DNA of 64,000 nt from Arthrobacter sp. E3 (GTDB taxonomy: Bacteria; Actinomycetota; Actinomycetes; Actinomycetales; Micrococcaceae): contig NZ_JAFMPX010000010.1 of assembly GCF_017353415.1 (NCBI RefSeq), forward strand, positions 1-64,000, given 5' to 3'. The notes below the pieces were generated by a model that was not told the origin of the DNA, made no database searches, and saw only the letters and a program-made list of their open reading frames with translations. Made by a program: the position numbers and the translations under genes. Of this stretch, positions 35,810-44,506 are shown in pieces (positions within the stretch are counted from its first letter, which is position 1; every line of letters starts with the position of its first letter).

Positions 35810-36198
35810 TTCTCATCCACCAGATCGCGGTACTGATTCTCATTCTTCGTTGCTGCGCGCACATAAAGCCATGCACAAGCTCCAATGACGGGGTAGATGC
35901 CCACGCCCAGCAGCAGCCACGGCGCGGGGACGCCAAGAATCCGCCAGTCAGCGAATGTGGGAACCAAGTGCACAAGTGCCCAGCAGAGCAGCAGTGCGGC
36001 AATAAAGCCTGCCGTCACCACCAAAGCAAGGCGCAGCTGTGAACGGATGAGGGAGCGGACCATCACTTCCCCGACGGCGGATTGCTCGGCAACTTCCTGG
36101 GAGACGCTGGTGCGGTACGGAATGTGCGTGGCTTGGGCTCGCGGTGCCGCAACCCTGACGCGGCCTTCAGCCGGCGGGCGGCTCGGTCCAATGCTCAT
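35806..36198 (-). CDS. Small two-TM protein paired with the symporter
   Basis: 130 residues: a polar, Pro/Arg-rich N-terminus of about 55 residues, then two membrane helices (LALVVTAGFIAALLLCWALV and APWLLLGVGIYPVIGACAWL) and a charged tail (ATKNENQYRDLVDEK). The layout matches DUF485-type partner proteins of acetate permeases, as does its four-base overlap with the symporter. The start is uncertain; other codons lie within the first 50 residues. Confidence 0.72.
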   Translation of the reverse strand: MSIGPSRPPAEGRVRVAAPRAQATHIPYRTSVSQEVAEQSAVGEVMVRSLIRSQLRLALVVTAGFIAALLLCWALVHLVPTFADWRILGVPAPWLLLGVGIYPVIGACAWLYVRAATKNENQYRDLVDEK

Positions 36199-36231
36199 CT
36201 GCGTCCAATGTTCATGGGGTGTGTCCTGTCA

Positions 36232-36957
36232 TCATGAGCTTGGACGCACCCGGGTGGCCTGCAAATGTTCGCGCAGCACTGGGACGTGGCGTCGGCTGAC
36301 AGGGAGCACGGCCTTGCCCACTGACACTGTGGGTTTGGCGGCGCTGAGTTTCAAGGCCGTGACAAAATGCATGCAGACGAGGTAGGAACGGTGGATGCGC
36401 AGGAAGCCTGAATCGGCCCAGCGCTGTTCCAGCTCAGCCAAGGGGATGCGGATCAGGTAGCTGGCTTCAGCGGTGTGAAGCCTGGCGTAGTCGCCCTGGG
36501 CCTGCACAAACTTCACCTCGTCGAGGCGGATGATCCGGCTGACGCCGCCTTGATCAACAGTGATCATTTCAACTTCTTCGGCCGGGACAGGGTGTGCCAC
36601 CAGCTCTACTATCCTGTCCACTGTGCGGGTGAGCCGTTCAGTGCGCAACGGTTTGAGTAGGTAGTCCACGGCTGCCAGTTCGAACGCCTCCAGAGCGCGG
36701 TCGTCGTCGGCCGTGACGAACACCACCACGGGCGGATTGGCGGCCTGGCCGATGACTGCTGCCAATTCCAGACCGGACAAGCCGGGCATGTGGATGTCAA
36801 GAAAAACTGCTTCAACGGTGTGTACGGCCAGGAGCTCAAGGGCTTGGGCGCCGCTCATGGCCCGGTGGACGGTGCCGATGCGCGTGTCGCGGCCGAGCAG
36901 GAAGGCGAGTTCTTCCACGGCAGGCAGCTCGTCATCGGCGACAAGGACGTTGATCAT
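36232..36957 (-). CDS. LytTR-family response regulator
   Basis: 241 residues. Receiver domain with acidic pair D8-D9, phosphoacceptor D54 in VFLDIHMPGLSG and the conserved Lys in DYLLKPL. The C-terminal LytTR DNA-binding domain covers about residues 135-235, with RIIRLDEVKFVQAQGDYARL and FLRIHRSYLV. It is 135 bases downstream of the LytS-like kinase, its expected partner. The flanking permease genes are likely targets. Confidence 0.9.
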   Translation of the reverse strand: MINVLVADDELPAVEELAFLLGRDTRIGTVHRAMSGAQALELLAVHTVEAVFLDIHMPGLSGLELAAVIGQAANPPVVVFVTADDDRALEAFELAAVDYLLKPLRTERLTRTVDRIVELVAHPVPAEEVEMITVDQGGVSRIIRLDEVKFVQAQGDYARLHTAEASYLIRIPLAELEQRWADSGFLRIHRSYLVCMHFVTALKLSAAKPTVSVGKAVLPVSRRHVPVLREHLQATRVRPSS

Positions 36958-37092
36958 GGGCTAAGCCTAGCGGCCGAGGGGCCCCAAACGGGGGCCCACG
37001 CCCGCGAGGGGCCCGCCGCGAGCTTGCGAGCGGTGGGAGCGGGTGGGGAAAAGCGAGGCGTGGGGAGGGTGGGAGGCGCTAACTGGCGGGCG

Positions 37093-38325
37093 CTAGGCGT
37101 CGTGGCCGGGCTGGTTTTTCGGCACTGTCATGGTGATCAGCATCCCGTGCCCCACTCCGGTATCAATGGTCAGCCCATGGTCGTCGCCATAGACCTGGCG
37201 CAGACGGGCATCGACGTTGCGCAGGCCAACGTGCGTCCCGTCCTGCCGGCCCGCCAAAACCTGCCGCAGTTGCTCCGGATCCATGCCCACGCCGTCGTCC
37301 TCGATGGTGACCTCGGTATGAGCGCCAAGGTCTCTGGCAGAAATTTGTACGAGGCCGCTGCCCACTTTCGCCTCAATTCCATGCCTGACGGCGTTTTCCA
37401 CCAGCGGCTGCAGGCTCAGGAACGGGATGACGGTGCTCAGGACCTCGGGGGCAATCTGCAAGCTGACTTGGAGGCGGTCGCCAAAGCGCGCACTTTCCAG
37501 CAGCAGGTAGCGGTCGATGCAGCGCAATTCCTCGGCGAGGGTGGTGAAGTCCCCGTGGCGGCGGAAGGAATAGCGCGTAAAGTCGGCGAACTCCACCACC
37601 AGATCCCTGGCCCGCTGCGGATCTGTGTTGATGAAGGAGGCAATCGCGTTGAGCGAGTTGTAGATGAAATGCGGACTGATTTGGGCGCGCAGGGCACGCA
37701 CTTCGGCCTCCGCCAGCAGTGTGCGCGAGGAGCTCAGCTCGGCCAGTTCCAACTGCGCCGACACCCACGCCGCTACCTCGTTGGTGGCGCGAACCAGGCC
37801 AGCGGTGGGCGTCTTCGAGAGAATGACAACACACCCCACGGCCCGCGAATCCACCTTCAGCGGACAAATGACGGCAGCCTTCAGCTCGCCGTCCGGAGGT
37901 AGTCCCAGTGATGCGCGCAGCGCGGGCTCAAGCGTGGCAACTTGGGTCCGTCCGTTGCTGAGTGCCTTCGCCACAAGGCCCATGACGACGGCGGATTCGG
38001 GTTGCTTGGCCGCGGCGCCTGAGCCATCCCAGGCCAAGAGACGGGAGTCGTCGGTCATGGCGAACGCCGCACAATTGAGCAGGGATCGGAGCTGTTTGCT
38101 GGCTTTGAGCGCCCCGGCCGGTTCCAGCCCGTTGCGCAGTTGGCGACCTGCCGCCGCGGCTGAGTGAAGCGCCGCAAACGTTGCGTGCTCGGCTTCGGTG
38201 CCCAGCTCCCGGTAGGACCGTGAGAGCCGGAATCCGACGACGGCCACAATGGCGATGGCGCCGATAACAACGGCCACTGCCGTGATCAACAGGAGTGTGG
38301 AATCGCTCGGCACTGAGGGGGGCAT
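37093..38325 (-). CDS. LytS-like sensor histidine kinase
   Basis: 410 residues. One N-terminal membrane helix (LLITAVAVVIGAIAIVAVVG), a GAF-like central region, then the His_kinase (PF06580) core with the phosphoacceptor in ISPHFIYNSLNAI near residue 216. ATP-binding boxes are PLVENAVRHGIE and IEDDGVGMDPEQL, ending with GLRNVDARLR. The single helix and the soluble input domain suggest it senses an intracellular or membrane cue. It is divergent from the second permease operon, 136 bases away. Confidence 0.9.
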   Translation of the reverse strand: MPPSVPSDSTLLLITAVAVVIGAIAIVAVVGFRLSRSYRELGTEAEHATFAALHSAAAAGRQLRNGLEPAGALKASKQLRSLLNCAAFAMTDDSRLLAWDGSGAAAKQPESAVVMGLVAKALSNGRTQVATLEPALRASLGLPPDGELKAAVICPLKVDSRAVGCVVILSKTPTAGLVRATNEVAAWVSAQLELAELSSSRTLLAEAEVRALRAQISPHFIYNSLNAIASFINTDPQRARDLVVEFADFTRYSFRRHGDFTTLAEELRCIDRYLLLESARFGDRLQVSLQIAPEVLSTVIPFLSLQPLVENAVRHGIEAKVGSGLVQISARDLGAHTEVTIEDDGVGMDPEQLRQVLAGRQDGTHVGLRNVDARLRQVYGDDHGLTIDTGVGHGMLITMTVPKNQPGHDA

Positions 38326-38461
38326 GCTGTCAAGAATAGCCGGGGAAGGGGGTCATTCGGCGCAGCAGCCATGCCGTTCACCGCGGCACCGCCCGAATTG
38401 GTCGAAAACGTGACTCACAACACTTCATAGTGAAAGAGATCACATCTCTCAAGGAGGAATG

Positions 38462-38830
38462 ATGGGTAATTCAACCCACGCAAGCGCAGCGGGTCCCGTC
38501 GATTTTGTCGCCGAACAAAACTCGGAAGAGTTTCAGAAGCTTCGCAAGTCACACCGGAACTTCGTCTTTCCCGTAGCCATCGGCTTTCTCGTTTGGTACT
38601 TCGCCTACGTTCTCTTGGCGGCGTACGCACACGACTTCATGTCCATCAAGGTCTGGGGCAACTTCAACGTTGGCCTGATTCTGGGGCTGTTGCAATTTGT
38701 CACCACTTTTGGCATTACCACTTGGTATGTCACCTACGCCAACCGCAAGCTCGATCCCCAGGCAGCCGTGATTCGCGAACGTCTGGAAAAGCAGATCGAT
38801 TCAGCAAACAAGACCAAGGAAGAGGTTTAA
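38462..38830 (+). CDS. DUF485 membrane protein, permease partner
   Basis: 122 residues from the second of two tandem ATGs (38459 and 38462), which leaves four bases after AAGGAGG. It has EEFQKLRKSHRNFVFPVAIG followed by two membrane helices and a charged C-terminal helix, the classical DUF485 pattern. Such genes precede acetate permeases (E. coli yjcH-actP, C. glutamicum upstream of mctC). It ends three bases before the symporter start. Confidence 0.9.
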   Translation: MGNSTHASAAGPVDFVAEQNSEEFQKLRKSHRNFVFPVAIGFLVWYFAYVLLAAYAHDFMSIKVWGNFNVGLILGLLQFVTTFGITTWYVTYANRKLDPQAAVIRERLEKQIDSANKTKEEV

Positions 38831-38833
38831 CCC

Positions 38834-40486
38834 GTGAGCCTATCCGCTGCCGTCCTCACCGTTGCACCCCTCGCGAAGTCGCTGGGTGAGCAGACCAAGG
38901 AAAACTCGTGGATCAACATCGCGATCTTCCTGGCGTTCGTTGCAGTCACCATGATTGTGGTGTTCCGCGCAAGCCGCAACAATAATACCGCCGCCGACTA
39001 CTATGCGGCAGGCCGGTCCTTCTCTGGCGGTCAGAACGGAACGGCCATCGCCGGCGACTACCTGTCGGCCGCATCGTTCCTGGGCATCACCGGCGCCATC
39101 GCCGTCAATGGTTATGACGGCTTTCTGTACTCCATCGGCTTCCTTGTGGCCTGGCTTGTGGCCCTGCTGCTCGTTGCCGAATTGCTGCGCAACACAGGCA
39201 AGTTCACGATGGCGGACGTGTTGTCTTTCCGCCTCAAGCAGCGCCCCGTGCGCATTGCCGCGGCAACCACCACGCTCGTGGTCTGCTTCTTCTACCTGCT
39301 GGCCCAGATGGCTGGCGCCGGTGGCTTGGTTTCTCTGCTCCTGGGCCTCGACAACACCAACAAGGTGGGGCAGAACATTGTCATCGCCGTTGTTGGCGTG
39401 CTCATGATTGTCTACGTATTAATCGGTGGCATGAAGGGCACCACCTGGGTACAAATCATCAAGGCGTTCCTGCTCATCATCGGTGCTGCGATCATGACCA
39501 TCATCGTGCTGGCCATGCACGGCTTCAACCTTTCCACTCTCATGGACGCGGCAGTGAACACGTCCATCCTTGAAGGCGGAGCGGGTGAAGCGCTGCTGAA
39601 CCCGGGTGCCGCGTACGGCAAGGCCCCGCTGGACTTCGTGTCCTTGGCCCTCGCACTGGTCCTGGGCACCGCGGCACTGCCGCACGTGCTGATGCGCTTC
39701 TACACCGTCCCGACAGCCAAGGAAGCACGCAAGTCCGTGGTCTGGGCCATCTGGCTCATCGGCGGCTTCTACATCTTCACTCTCGTCCTTGGCTACGGTG
39801 CCGGTGCCCTGATTGGCAAGGAAGCCATCCTTGCAGCCCCAGGCGGCGTCAATGCAGCTGCCCCGCTCCTGGCCTTCGTGATTGGCGGTCCGGTCCTGTT
39901 GGGGTTCATCTCCGCTGTCGCGTTCGCCACGATCTTGGCTGTGGTGGCCGGGCTGACCATTACCGCGGCAGCCTCGTTTGCCCACGACATCTACTCCAAC
40001 GTCATCGTCAAGGGTGATCCCAAGCCGGAGATGGAAGTCAAGGTGGCCCGCCGCACGGTGATCGTCATCGGCGTCGTTGCCATTGGCGGCGGCATCTTGG
40101 CCAACGGCCAAAACATCGCGTTCCTGGTGGCCTTGGCCTTCGCCATCGCCGCCTCGGCGAACCTTCCCACCATTGTGTTCTCGCTGTTCTGGAAGAAGTT
40201 CACCACTCAGGGCGCACTGTGGAGCATGTACGGCGGTTTGGGGGCAGCCATTGTGCTCATCACCTTCTCCCCGATGGTGTCCGGCGGACCCACGTCTATG
40301 ATCCCCGGTGCGGACTTCTCTTGGTTCCCGCTGGCCAACCCCGGCATCATCTCCATCCCGCTGGCGTTCTTCCTCGGCTGGTTGGGCACCGTGCTGGACA
40401 AGGGCACCGAGGATCCGCGCATCCAGGCCGAGATGGAAGTACGCTCGCTCACTGGTGTTGGAGCCGAGAAGGCCGTGGACCACTAG
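38834..40486 (+). CDS. Cation/acetate symporter (ActP/MctC-like), paralog 2
   Basis: 550-residue SSS-family transporter from GTG 38834. Visible: AADYYAAGRSFSGGQNGTAI, GDYLSAASFLGITGAIAVNG, QMAGAGGLVSLLLGL, and GTAALPHVLMRFYTVPTAKE, all typical of ActP-type monocarboxylate carriers. About 13 membrane helices. It is co-transcribed with the DUF485 gene and terminates at a strong hairpin. Substrates are probably acetate, propionate or pyruvate. Confidence 0.92.
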   Translation: MSLSAAVLTVAPLAKSLGEQTKENSWINIAIFLAFVAVTMIVVFRASRNNNTAADYYAAGRSFSGGQNGTAIAGDYLSAASFLGITGAIAVNGYDGFLYSIGFLVAWLVALLLVAELLRNTGKFTMADVLSFRLKQRPVRIAAATTTLVVCFFYLLAQMAGAGGLVSLLLGLDNTNKVGQNIVIAVVGVLMIVYVLIGGMKGTTWVQIIKAFLLIIGAAIMTIIVLAMHGFNLSTLMDAAVNTSILEGGAGEALLNPGAAYGKAPLDFVSLALALVLGTAALPHVLMRFYTVPTAKEARKSVVWAIWLIGGFYIFTLVLGYGAGALIGKEAILAAPGGVNAAAPLLAFVIGGPVLLGFISAVAFATILAVVAGLTITAAASFAHDIYSNVIVKGDPKPEMEVKVARRTVIVIGVVAIGGGILANGQNIAFLVALAFAIAASANLPTIVFSLFWKKFTTQGALWSMYGGLGAAIVLITFSPMVSGGPTSMIPGADFSWFPLANPGIISIPLAFFLGWLGTVLDKGTEDPRIQAEMEVRSLTGVGAEKAVDH

Positions 40487-40507
40487 TCCCCACGCCCTTC
40501 CAACAAT

Positions 40508-40564
40508 GCGAAAGGCCCCGTCCGGCGTCGAAATTTCGACGCCGGACGGGGCCTTTCGCGTTTT
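40508..40564. terminator. Strong terminator, 52-base perfect palindrome
   Basis: Arms at 40508-40533 and 40534-40559 are exact complements (GCGAAAGGCCCCG ... CGGGGCCTTTCGC) with no unpaired loop by sequence, followed by GTTTTC. It lies 22 bases after the symporter stop. Confidence 0.9.
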
Positions 40565-40710
40565 CCTATCGCCATTGCCGTGGACCAGTCTCACTACAAG
40601 CAGACCAAGGGCACGTGTTTCACCAAGGTTTGCGCGCAACCACCAACAACGGATGACAGTCGATCAAGATATGAGGATTAAGGCTCAGCAATCGACTGAA
40701 CAGGTGAACG

Positions 40711-41301
40711 ATGAGTCTTTCCGAATCCTACCCACGCGGCCCTAGGTTGAGTTTCCGTGACTTCACGGCGGGGGACATCTCCGCTGTGCACGAGTTCGCC
40801 TCAGACCCTGACTTGACTCGCTGGTCAGCATGGGGACCGAATACTTGGGAGCAGGCGGCCTCCTTCGTTGCGGATGCAGCCGGTGAGCATCTGAAGGAAG
40901 GCCGATCGGCGTTTTCACTTGCTGCCGTTTTGGAGGGTAAGGTCATTGGCTCGGTGGCTATTTGGACCACCGACCGCGACGACCGGACCGGAGAGCTTGG
41001 ATACACCTTCCACCGCTCTTATTTGGAAAACGGCTATGCGACTGAAGCTACAAGTCAACTACTGAAATTTGGTTTTGATACGCTCAAATTGGAGCGAATC
41101 AGTGCCACCTGTCACCCTGGCAATATCGGTTCAAATCGAGCTCTAGAAAATGGTGGATTCACTCTAGAAGGACGGCTTCGTTCTCACAGATTAGTGCGAG
41201 GAGCCCGCAGGGACTCTCTGCTCTATTCCGTTTTGCGCGAGGAGCACGACAGCGCAAGTGTCGACGCAAGAGCTGGCCAGGGAAAAGAAGAATCACAGTA
41301 G
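40711..41301 (+). CDS. GNAT-family N-acetyltransferase (RimJ/RimL type)
   Basis: 196 residues with the GNAT acetyl-CoA fold: RLSFRDFTAGDISAVHEFAS at the N-terminus, GELGYTFHRSYLENGYATEA near residue 98 (motif A region), and ERISATCHPGNIGSNRALEN followed by GFTLEGRLR. RimJ/RimL relatives acetylate protein N-termini or small amines. Its second half is visibly more AT-rich than neighbours (41040-41170), a possible sign of recent acquisition. Confidence 0.85.
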   Translation: MSLSESYPRGPRLSFRDFTAGDISAVHEFASDPDLTRWSAWGPNTWEQAASFVADAAGEHLKEGRSAFSLAAVLEGKVIGSVAIWTTDRDDRTGELGYTFHRSYLENGYATEATSQLLKFGFDTLKLERISATCHPGNIGSNRALENGGFTLEGRLRSHRLVRGARRDSLLYSVLREEHDSASVDARAGQGKEESQ

Positions 41302-41411
41302 TCCAACCCAAGATTCTGCCACCGGGAGTCGGACCTCCAACAAGGGGTTGAAGCTGCCGCCGGCTTGCGTAGTGGGGTGTGCACAATGGGTCCAAATGGC
41401 AGAATAGTCAG

Positions 41412-42168
41412 GTGACCATTTTTGACCTGCAGCTTCTACCGGCTGGCCGTGTCGAGTTGCACGACGCACGTCGACAGAGTCGGAGGACAGCGGAAATTGA
41501 ACTGTTCGAGATTTGTGCCGTTCCTATCGCGGAGGCCCAATATGCGGGTTCCACAGAAACTGAAGCTCTCGGAGAACGGCTCCCAGCAACGGAGATGAGT
41601 TGGCTGGATGCGATCCAATTCTGCAACGCGGCGTCGCGAAGAGAGGAACTCCCACCCGCGTACATTCTCAACTAGAGCGAAGTGACATGGCACACCCCTT
41701 CAGCCGGCTATCGGCTCCCGACTGAAGCCGAGTGGGAATACGCCTGCCGCGCGGTGTCACTGGCCCGCACTATGGAGCACTTGAACTGGTGGCGTGGACA
41801 GCCTTGGATGAGGTGGAGCGCCCCAAGCAGTGGCCTCAAAAATAGCGAATCAGTTTGGGCTTCATGACACCCTCGGAAATGTGTGGGAATGGTGCTGGGA
41901 TCTGTTGGATCCCGCCAGATACGGCGACTACCGGGTATTTCGCGGCGGCGGATACGCTGACCCAAAATGGAGTGTTCGCGTCTCGACACGACGTGGTGGA
42001 GCGCCTGGCATGAGCCATCCTGACGTTGGTTTCCGCATTGCTCGCGGTGGGTTTACCCATGCTGGCACTGTACAAGGATGGTCCGCCGAGGTCGACACGG
42101 AACGCAGTTCCCTCTCCGGTCCACTGCCATCCGGTTGGACGCCACAGGCCACTACCGGGAAGCGGTAG
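41412..42168 (+). pseudogene. Broken SUMF1/FGE-sulfatase-domain gene
   Basis: Sequential fragments of one formylglycine-generating-enzyme-like (PF03781) protein. Fragment 1 starts at GTG 41412 (TIFDLQLLPAGRVELHDARR, ...EMSWLDAIQFCNAASRREEL) and hits TAG at 41673. The same frame continues with AGYRLPTEAEWEYACRA. A one-base loss near 41745 then shifts to VTGPHYGALELVAW, and a second shift near 41830 leads to ANQFGLHDTLGNVWEWCWDL, FRGGGYADPKWSVR and GFRIARGG. One stop and two shifts make inactivation likely. Its last 17 bases overlap the end of the convergent MFS gene. Confidence 0.88.
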
Positions 42169-43357
42169 CGGGATGTGGCTTTCGAGCCCGGCCAGCTGTG
42201 AATGCCGCGGCGCCCTGCAAGACGGCGAGGGCCGCGACCAAAGCCAACGAAGCCTGCCACCCGCCGGTCAGCTGCGCGAAGTAGCCGGCAGCCACAGGTC
42301 CCATGGCGGCAAAAAGATAGCCTACGGACTGGGCCATTCCAGAGAGTTGCGTCGTCTCGGAATGGGTACGCCCGCGCAAGCTGATCAGCGTCAGGGCAAC
42401 CACCAACGAAGCCCCGGAACCAAGGCCGGCAATGATGGCCCATGCCACACCCCACGCCGGAAACAGCATCAACCCCAGCGCGCCGACAATCATCGGCACG
42501 CTGGCGGTGACCGCAGCTGCAACTTGGCTGTGCGGCTTGTGCATCATCCTGGGGATGGTCAGCCCGGAGACGATGCCCACAATTTGGTACATGAACAGGT
42601 GCAGCCCGGCTTGTTGGGGAGAATTCCCGTTCGCCGTTTCGATGGTGGGCAGCCAAGTGACCATGATGTAGAACGTGGTGGACTGCAGGCCCATGTAGGC
42701 CGTGACAAACCAGGCTGTGGACTGCCGCCACACGGTTCCTACCGGGACCGCCGTCGTCACCATTGGATCGTTGCCCGGAGCTGCACCGCGTGTGCGGGGC
42801 ATCCAAATGACGGCGGTCACCACTGCCGGTACGGCCCAAAAGGCCAGTGAGCCCCGCCATCCCGTGCCTGTGGCCAGCGGGACGGCGATGGCTGATGCGA
42901 TCGATGCGGAAATGGTGATGCACGCGGAATAGATGCTTGTGGCTCGGGAGATGCGGGTGACGTAGTCGCGTTTGACGAGAGTGGGCACCAGGACGTTGCC
43001 GATGGCGATCGCACTGCCCACCACTATTGTTCCCAGCCACAGGCCAGGGGACCCAGTGTAGGAACGAATCACCGTGCCGGCAGCCAGAAGTCCGAGCGCA
43101 ACCAGGATGGTTCGCTCCATGCCCAAACGCCGGGACACCAGATGGACAAGCGGTGACACTGCGGCAAAGGCCAGCAGCGGCAGGGCCCCCAACAATCCCT
43201 GGAGTCCCTTGCCCAGGTTCTCCTCCGCGCCAATCATGGGCAGCAACGGCCCCACCGCTGTCAGTGCTGGTCGGAGGTTCAAGGCCACCAGAAACACGAG
43301 GGCGACCATGACAGGTGTCATGGACGCGGTGCTGCGCACCCGGGGGCCAGCGCTCAT
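42152..43357 (-). CDS. CynX/NimT-family MFS transporter
   Basis: 401-residue 12-TM major-facilitator protein. The N-terminal ALVFLVALNLRPALTAVGPL and LPLLAFAAVSPLVHLVSRRL are typical of the cyanate/nitroimidazole (CynX/NimT) group. The second half has LSGMAQSVGYLFAAMGPVAAG. It is divergent from a FadR/GntR regulator with two palindromes in the 124-base gap, so it is probably controlled by that regulator. Substrate unknown. Confidence 0.9.
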   Translation of the reverse strand: MSAGPRVRSTASMTPVMVALVFLVALNLRPALTAVGPLLPMIGAEENLGKGLQGLLGALPLLAFAAVSPLVHLVSRRLGMERTILVALGLLAAGTVIRSYTGSPGLWLGTIVVGSAIAIGNVLVPTLVKRDYVTRISRATSIYSACITISASIASAIAVPLATGTGWRGSLAFWAVPAVVTAVIWMPRTRGAAPGNDPMVTTAVPVGTVWRQSTAWFVTAYMGLQSTTFYIMVTWLPTIETANGNSPQQAGLHLFMYQIVGIVSGLTIPRMMHKPHSQVAAAVTASVPMIVGALGLMLFPAWGVAWAIIAGLGSGASLVVALTLISLRGRTHSETTQLSGMAQSVGYLFAAMGPVAAGYFAQLTGGWQASLALVAALAVLQGAAAFTAGRARKPHPATASR

Positions 43358-43387
43358 TGCATCTCCATTCAGGCACAGTTGTACATA

Positions 43388-43396
43388 TGTCTGACA
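43388..43396. promoter_or_regulatory. FadR/GntR-type half-site palindrome
   Basis: TGTCTGACA is a perfect 9-base palindrome in the context ATGTCTGACAAT, close to the TNGTCxGACNA consensus bound by FadR-subfamily GntR regulators. It lies 30 bases upstream of the MFS start. Confidence 0.55.
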
Positions 43397-43429
43397 ATTA
43401 GATTAGCATCGTGGCACCACGCAGCAGCC

Positions 43430-43447
43430 GGTACAACAAGTTGTACC
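43430..43447. promoter_or_regulatory. 18-bp perfect palindrome between MFS and GntR genes
   Basis: GGTACAACAAGTTGTACC has 8-bp perfect arms around AA, and a partial extra copy TTGTACA lies at 43379-43385. It sits just before the regulator's ribosome binding site, consistent with autoregulation. Confidence 0.6.
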
Positions 43448-43481
43448 TTCACGGCTGCATTTGGCAGGAAGGGAAGAGTCG

Positions 43482-44165
43482 ATGCAGGAACCGGTACGGA
43501 ATGTTCCCTTGGGCACCCAGTTGGCGGACACTTTTCGTGAACTCATCGTCTCCCGCACATGGCCTGTAGGGCAGAAAATTCCCAGCGAACACGAACTGGC
43601 GCTCAAGCTGGGCGTCAGCCGTGCCACCGTACGTGAGGCGCTGCGGGCGTTGAGCATTGCGGGCCTGCTGGAGCCGCGTGTAGGCGATGGCACATATGTA
43701 CTGGCCACCGACGAGATTTCCGGGGTTTTGGCGCGGGAAGAAACATCCATGCTGCTCGAACATGTTCTCGACGCCCGTGCTGGACTGGAGGCGGCCAGCG
43801 CCCGGCTTGCCGCATGGCAGGCAAGTCCTCACTCACTGGTCGAACTCGCGGCGGCCCTTCTCGCCCGCACCACCGCGCATGACACAGGGGACATGGCAGC
43901 TTTTGTCGCGGCGGACGCGGACTTCCACCGGGCTGTGGTCTTCGCCAGTGGGAACCCCGTGCTCATCCGGCTCTACGACGCGGTGGCCGGAGTGAATGCC
44001 CAATCCGTGGAACACACTGCCACGTTGCCGGAACAAAGCGCCATTGCGGATGCACATGCCCGGCTTACGGCCGCCATCATTGGCAAGAACGTCGAAGCAG
44101 CTTCTACAGTTGCCTACGAGCTCATTGACTCAGTCAAGGAAATGGGAGCACCACAGGACACCTGA
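43482..44165 (+). CDS. FadR-subfamily GntR transcriptional regulator
   Basis: 227 residues from ATG 43482, behind GGAAGGGAAG. The N-terminal winged helix has LADTFRELIVSRTWPVGQKIPSEHELALKLGVSRATVREALRALS (seen in pieces), the standard GntR pattern. The all-helical FCD ligand-binding domain follows, with the metal-site-like segment FVAADADFHRAVVFASGNPV (Asp/His) and a later His in DAHARL. The likely target is the divergent CynX-type exporter gene. Confidence 0.92.
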   Translation: MQEPVRNVPLGTQLADTFRELIVSRTWPVGQKIPSEHELALKLGVSRATVREALRALSIAGLLEPRVGDGTYVLATDEISGVLAREETSMLLEHVLDARAGLEAASARLAAWQASPHSLVELAAALLARTTAHDTGDMAAFVAADADFHRAVVFASGNPVLIRLYDAVAGVNAQSVEHTATLPEQSAIADAHARLTAAIIGKNVEAASTVAYELIDSVKEMGAPQDT

Positions 44166-44194
44166 CGGATGCCAGCGATGGCAAGCCGAAGGGC

Positions 44195-44506
44195 CTATTG
44201 TTCCAATGACTCTATTCGCCCAGGGCATTGACGTACCCAGTGCACCAGCTCCTCCACATCCGGGGGCATGGATTCATCCGTGAAGTGCAGGTCGAGATGA
44301 TCTTCGCCCTCGCGCAGTGACAACTCGTACAGTTGCGCATCGGCCCGCTGCCGAGCGGGTTCCGGTGGGGCCAAGGAGCGCAGCCCTGCACGGTCCACCT
44401 CCGCTGCCAGATCCTGTGCCTGGTCTGAAGGGAGGGTGCTGGAGTCCACCGCTATGACGGCCACGATGCCGGCGAATCCACCTCCGATCCGCACTGTTAG
44501 TTTCAT
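44195..44506 (-). CDS. Emfourin-like protease inhibitor
   Basis: 103 residues. Reads MKLTVRIGGGFAGIVAVIAV, then an Asp/Leu-rich middle with DAQLYELSLREGEDHLDLHF and the ending PDVEELVHWVRQ. This is the layout of emfourin, the slow tight-binding inhibitor encoded next to protealysin-like M4 proteases. Its ATG overlaps the protease stop by four bases (ATGA), so the two are made together. Confidence 0.8.
   Translation of the reverse strand: MKLTVRIGGGFAGIVAVIAVDSSTLPSDQAQDLAAEVDRAGLRSLAPPEPARQRADAQLYELSLREGEDHLDLHFTDESMPPDVEELVHWVRQCPGRIESLEQ

Noticed and set aside
39419-40639. Minus-strand open frame of 406 codons opposite the acetate symporter
   Set aside because: Asp/His/Gly-rich shadow translation crossing the terminator palindrome; not protein-like.
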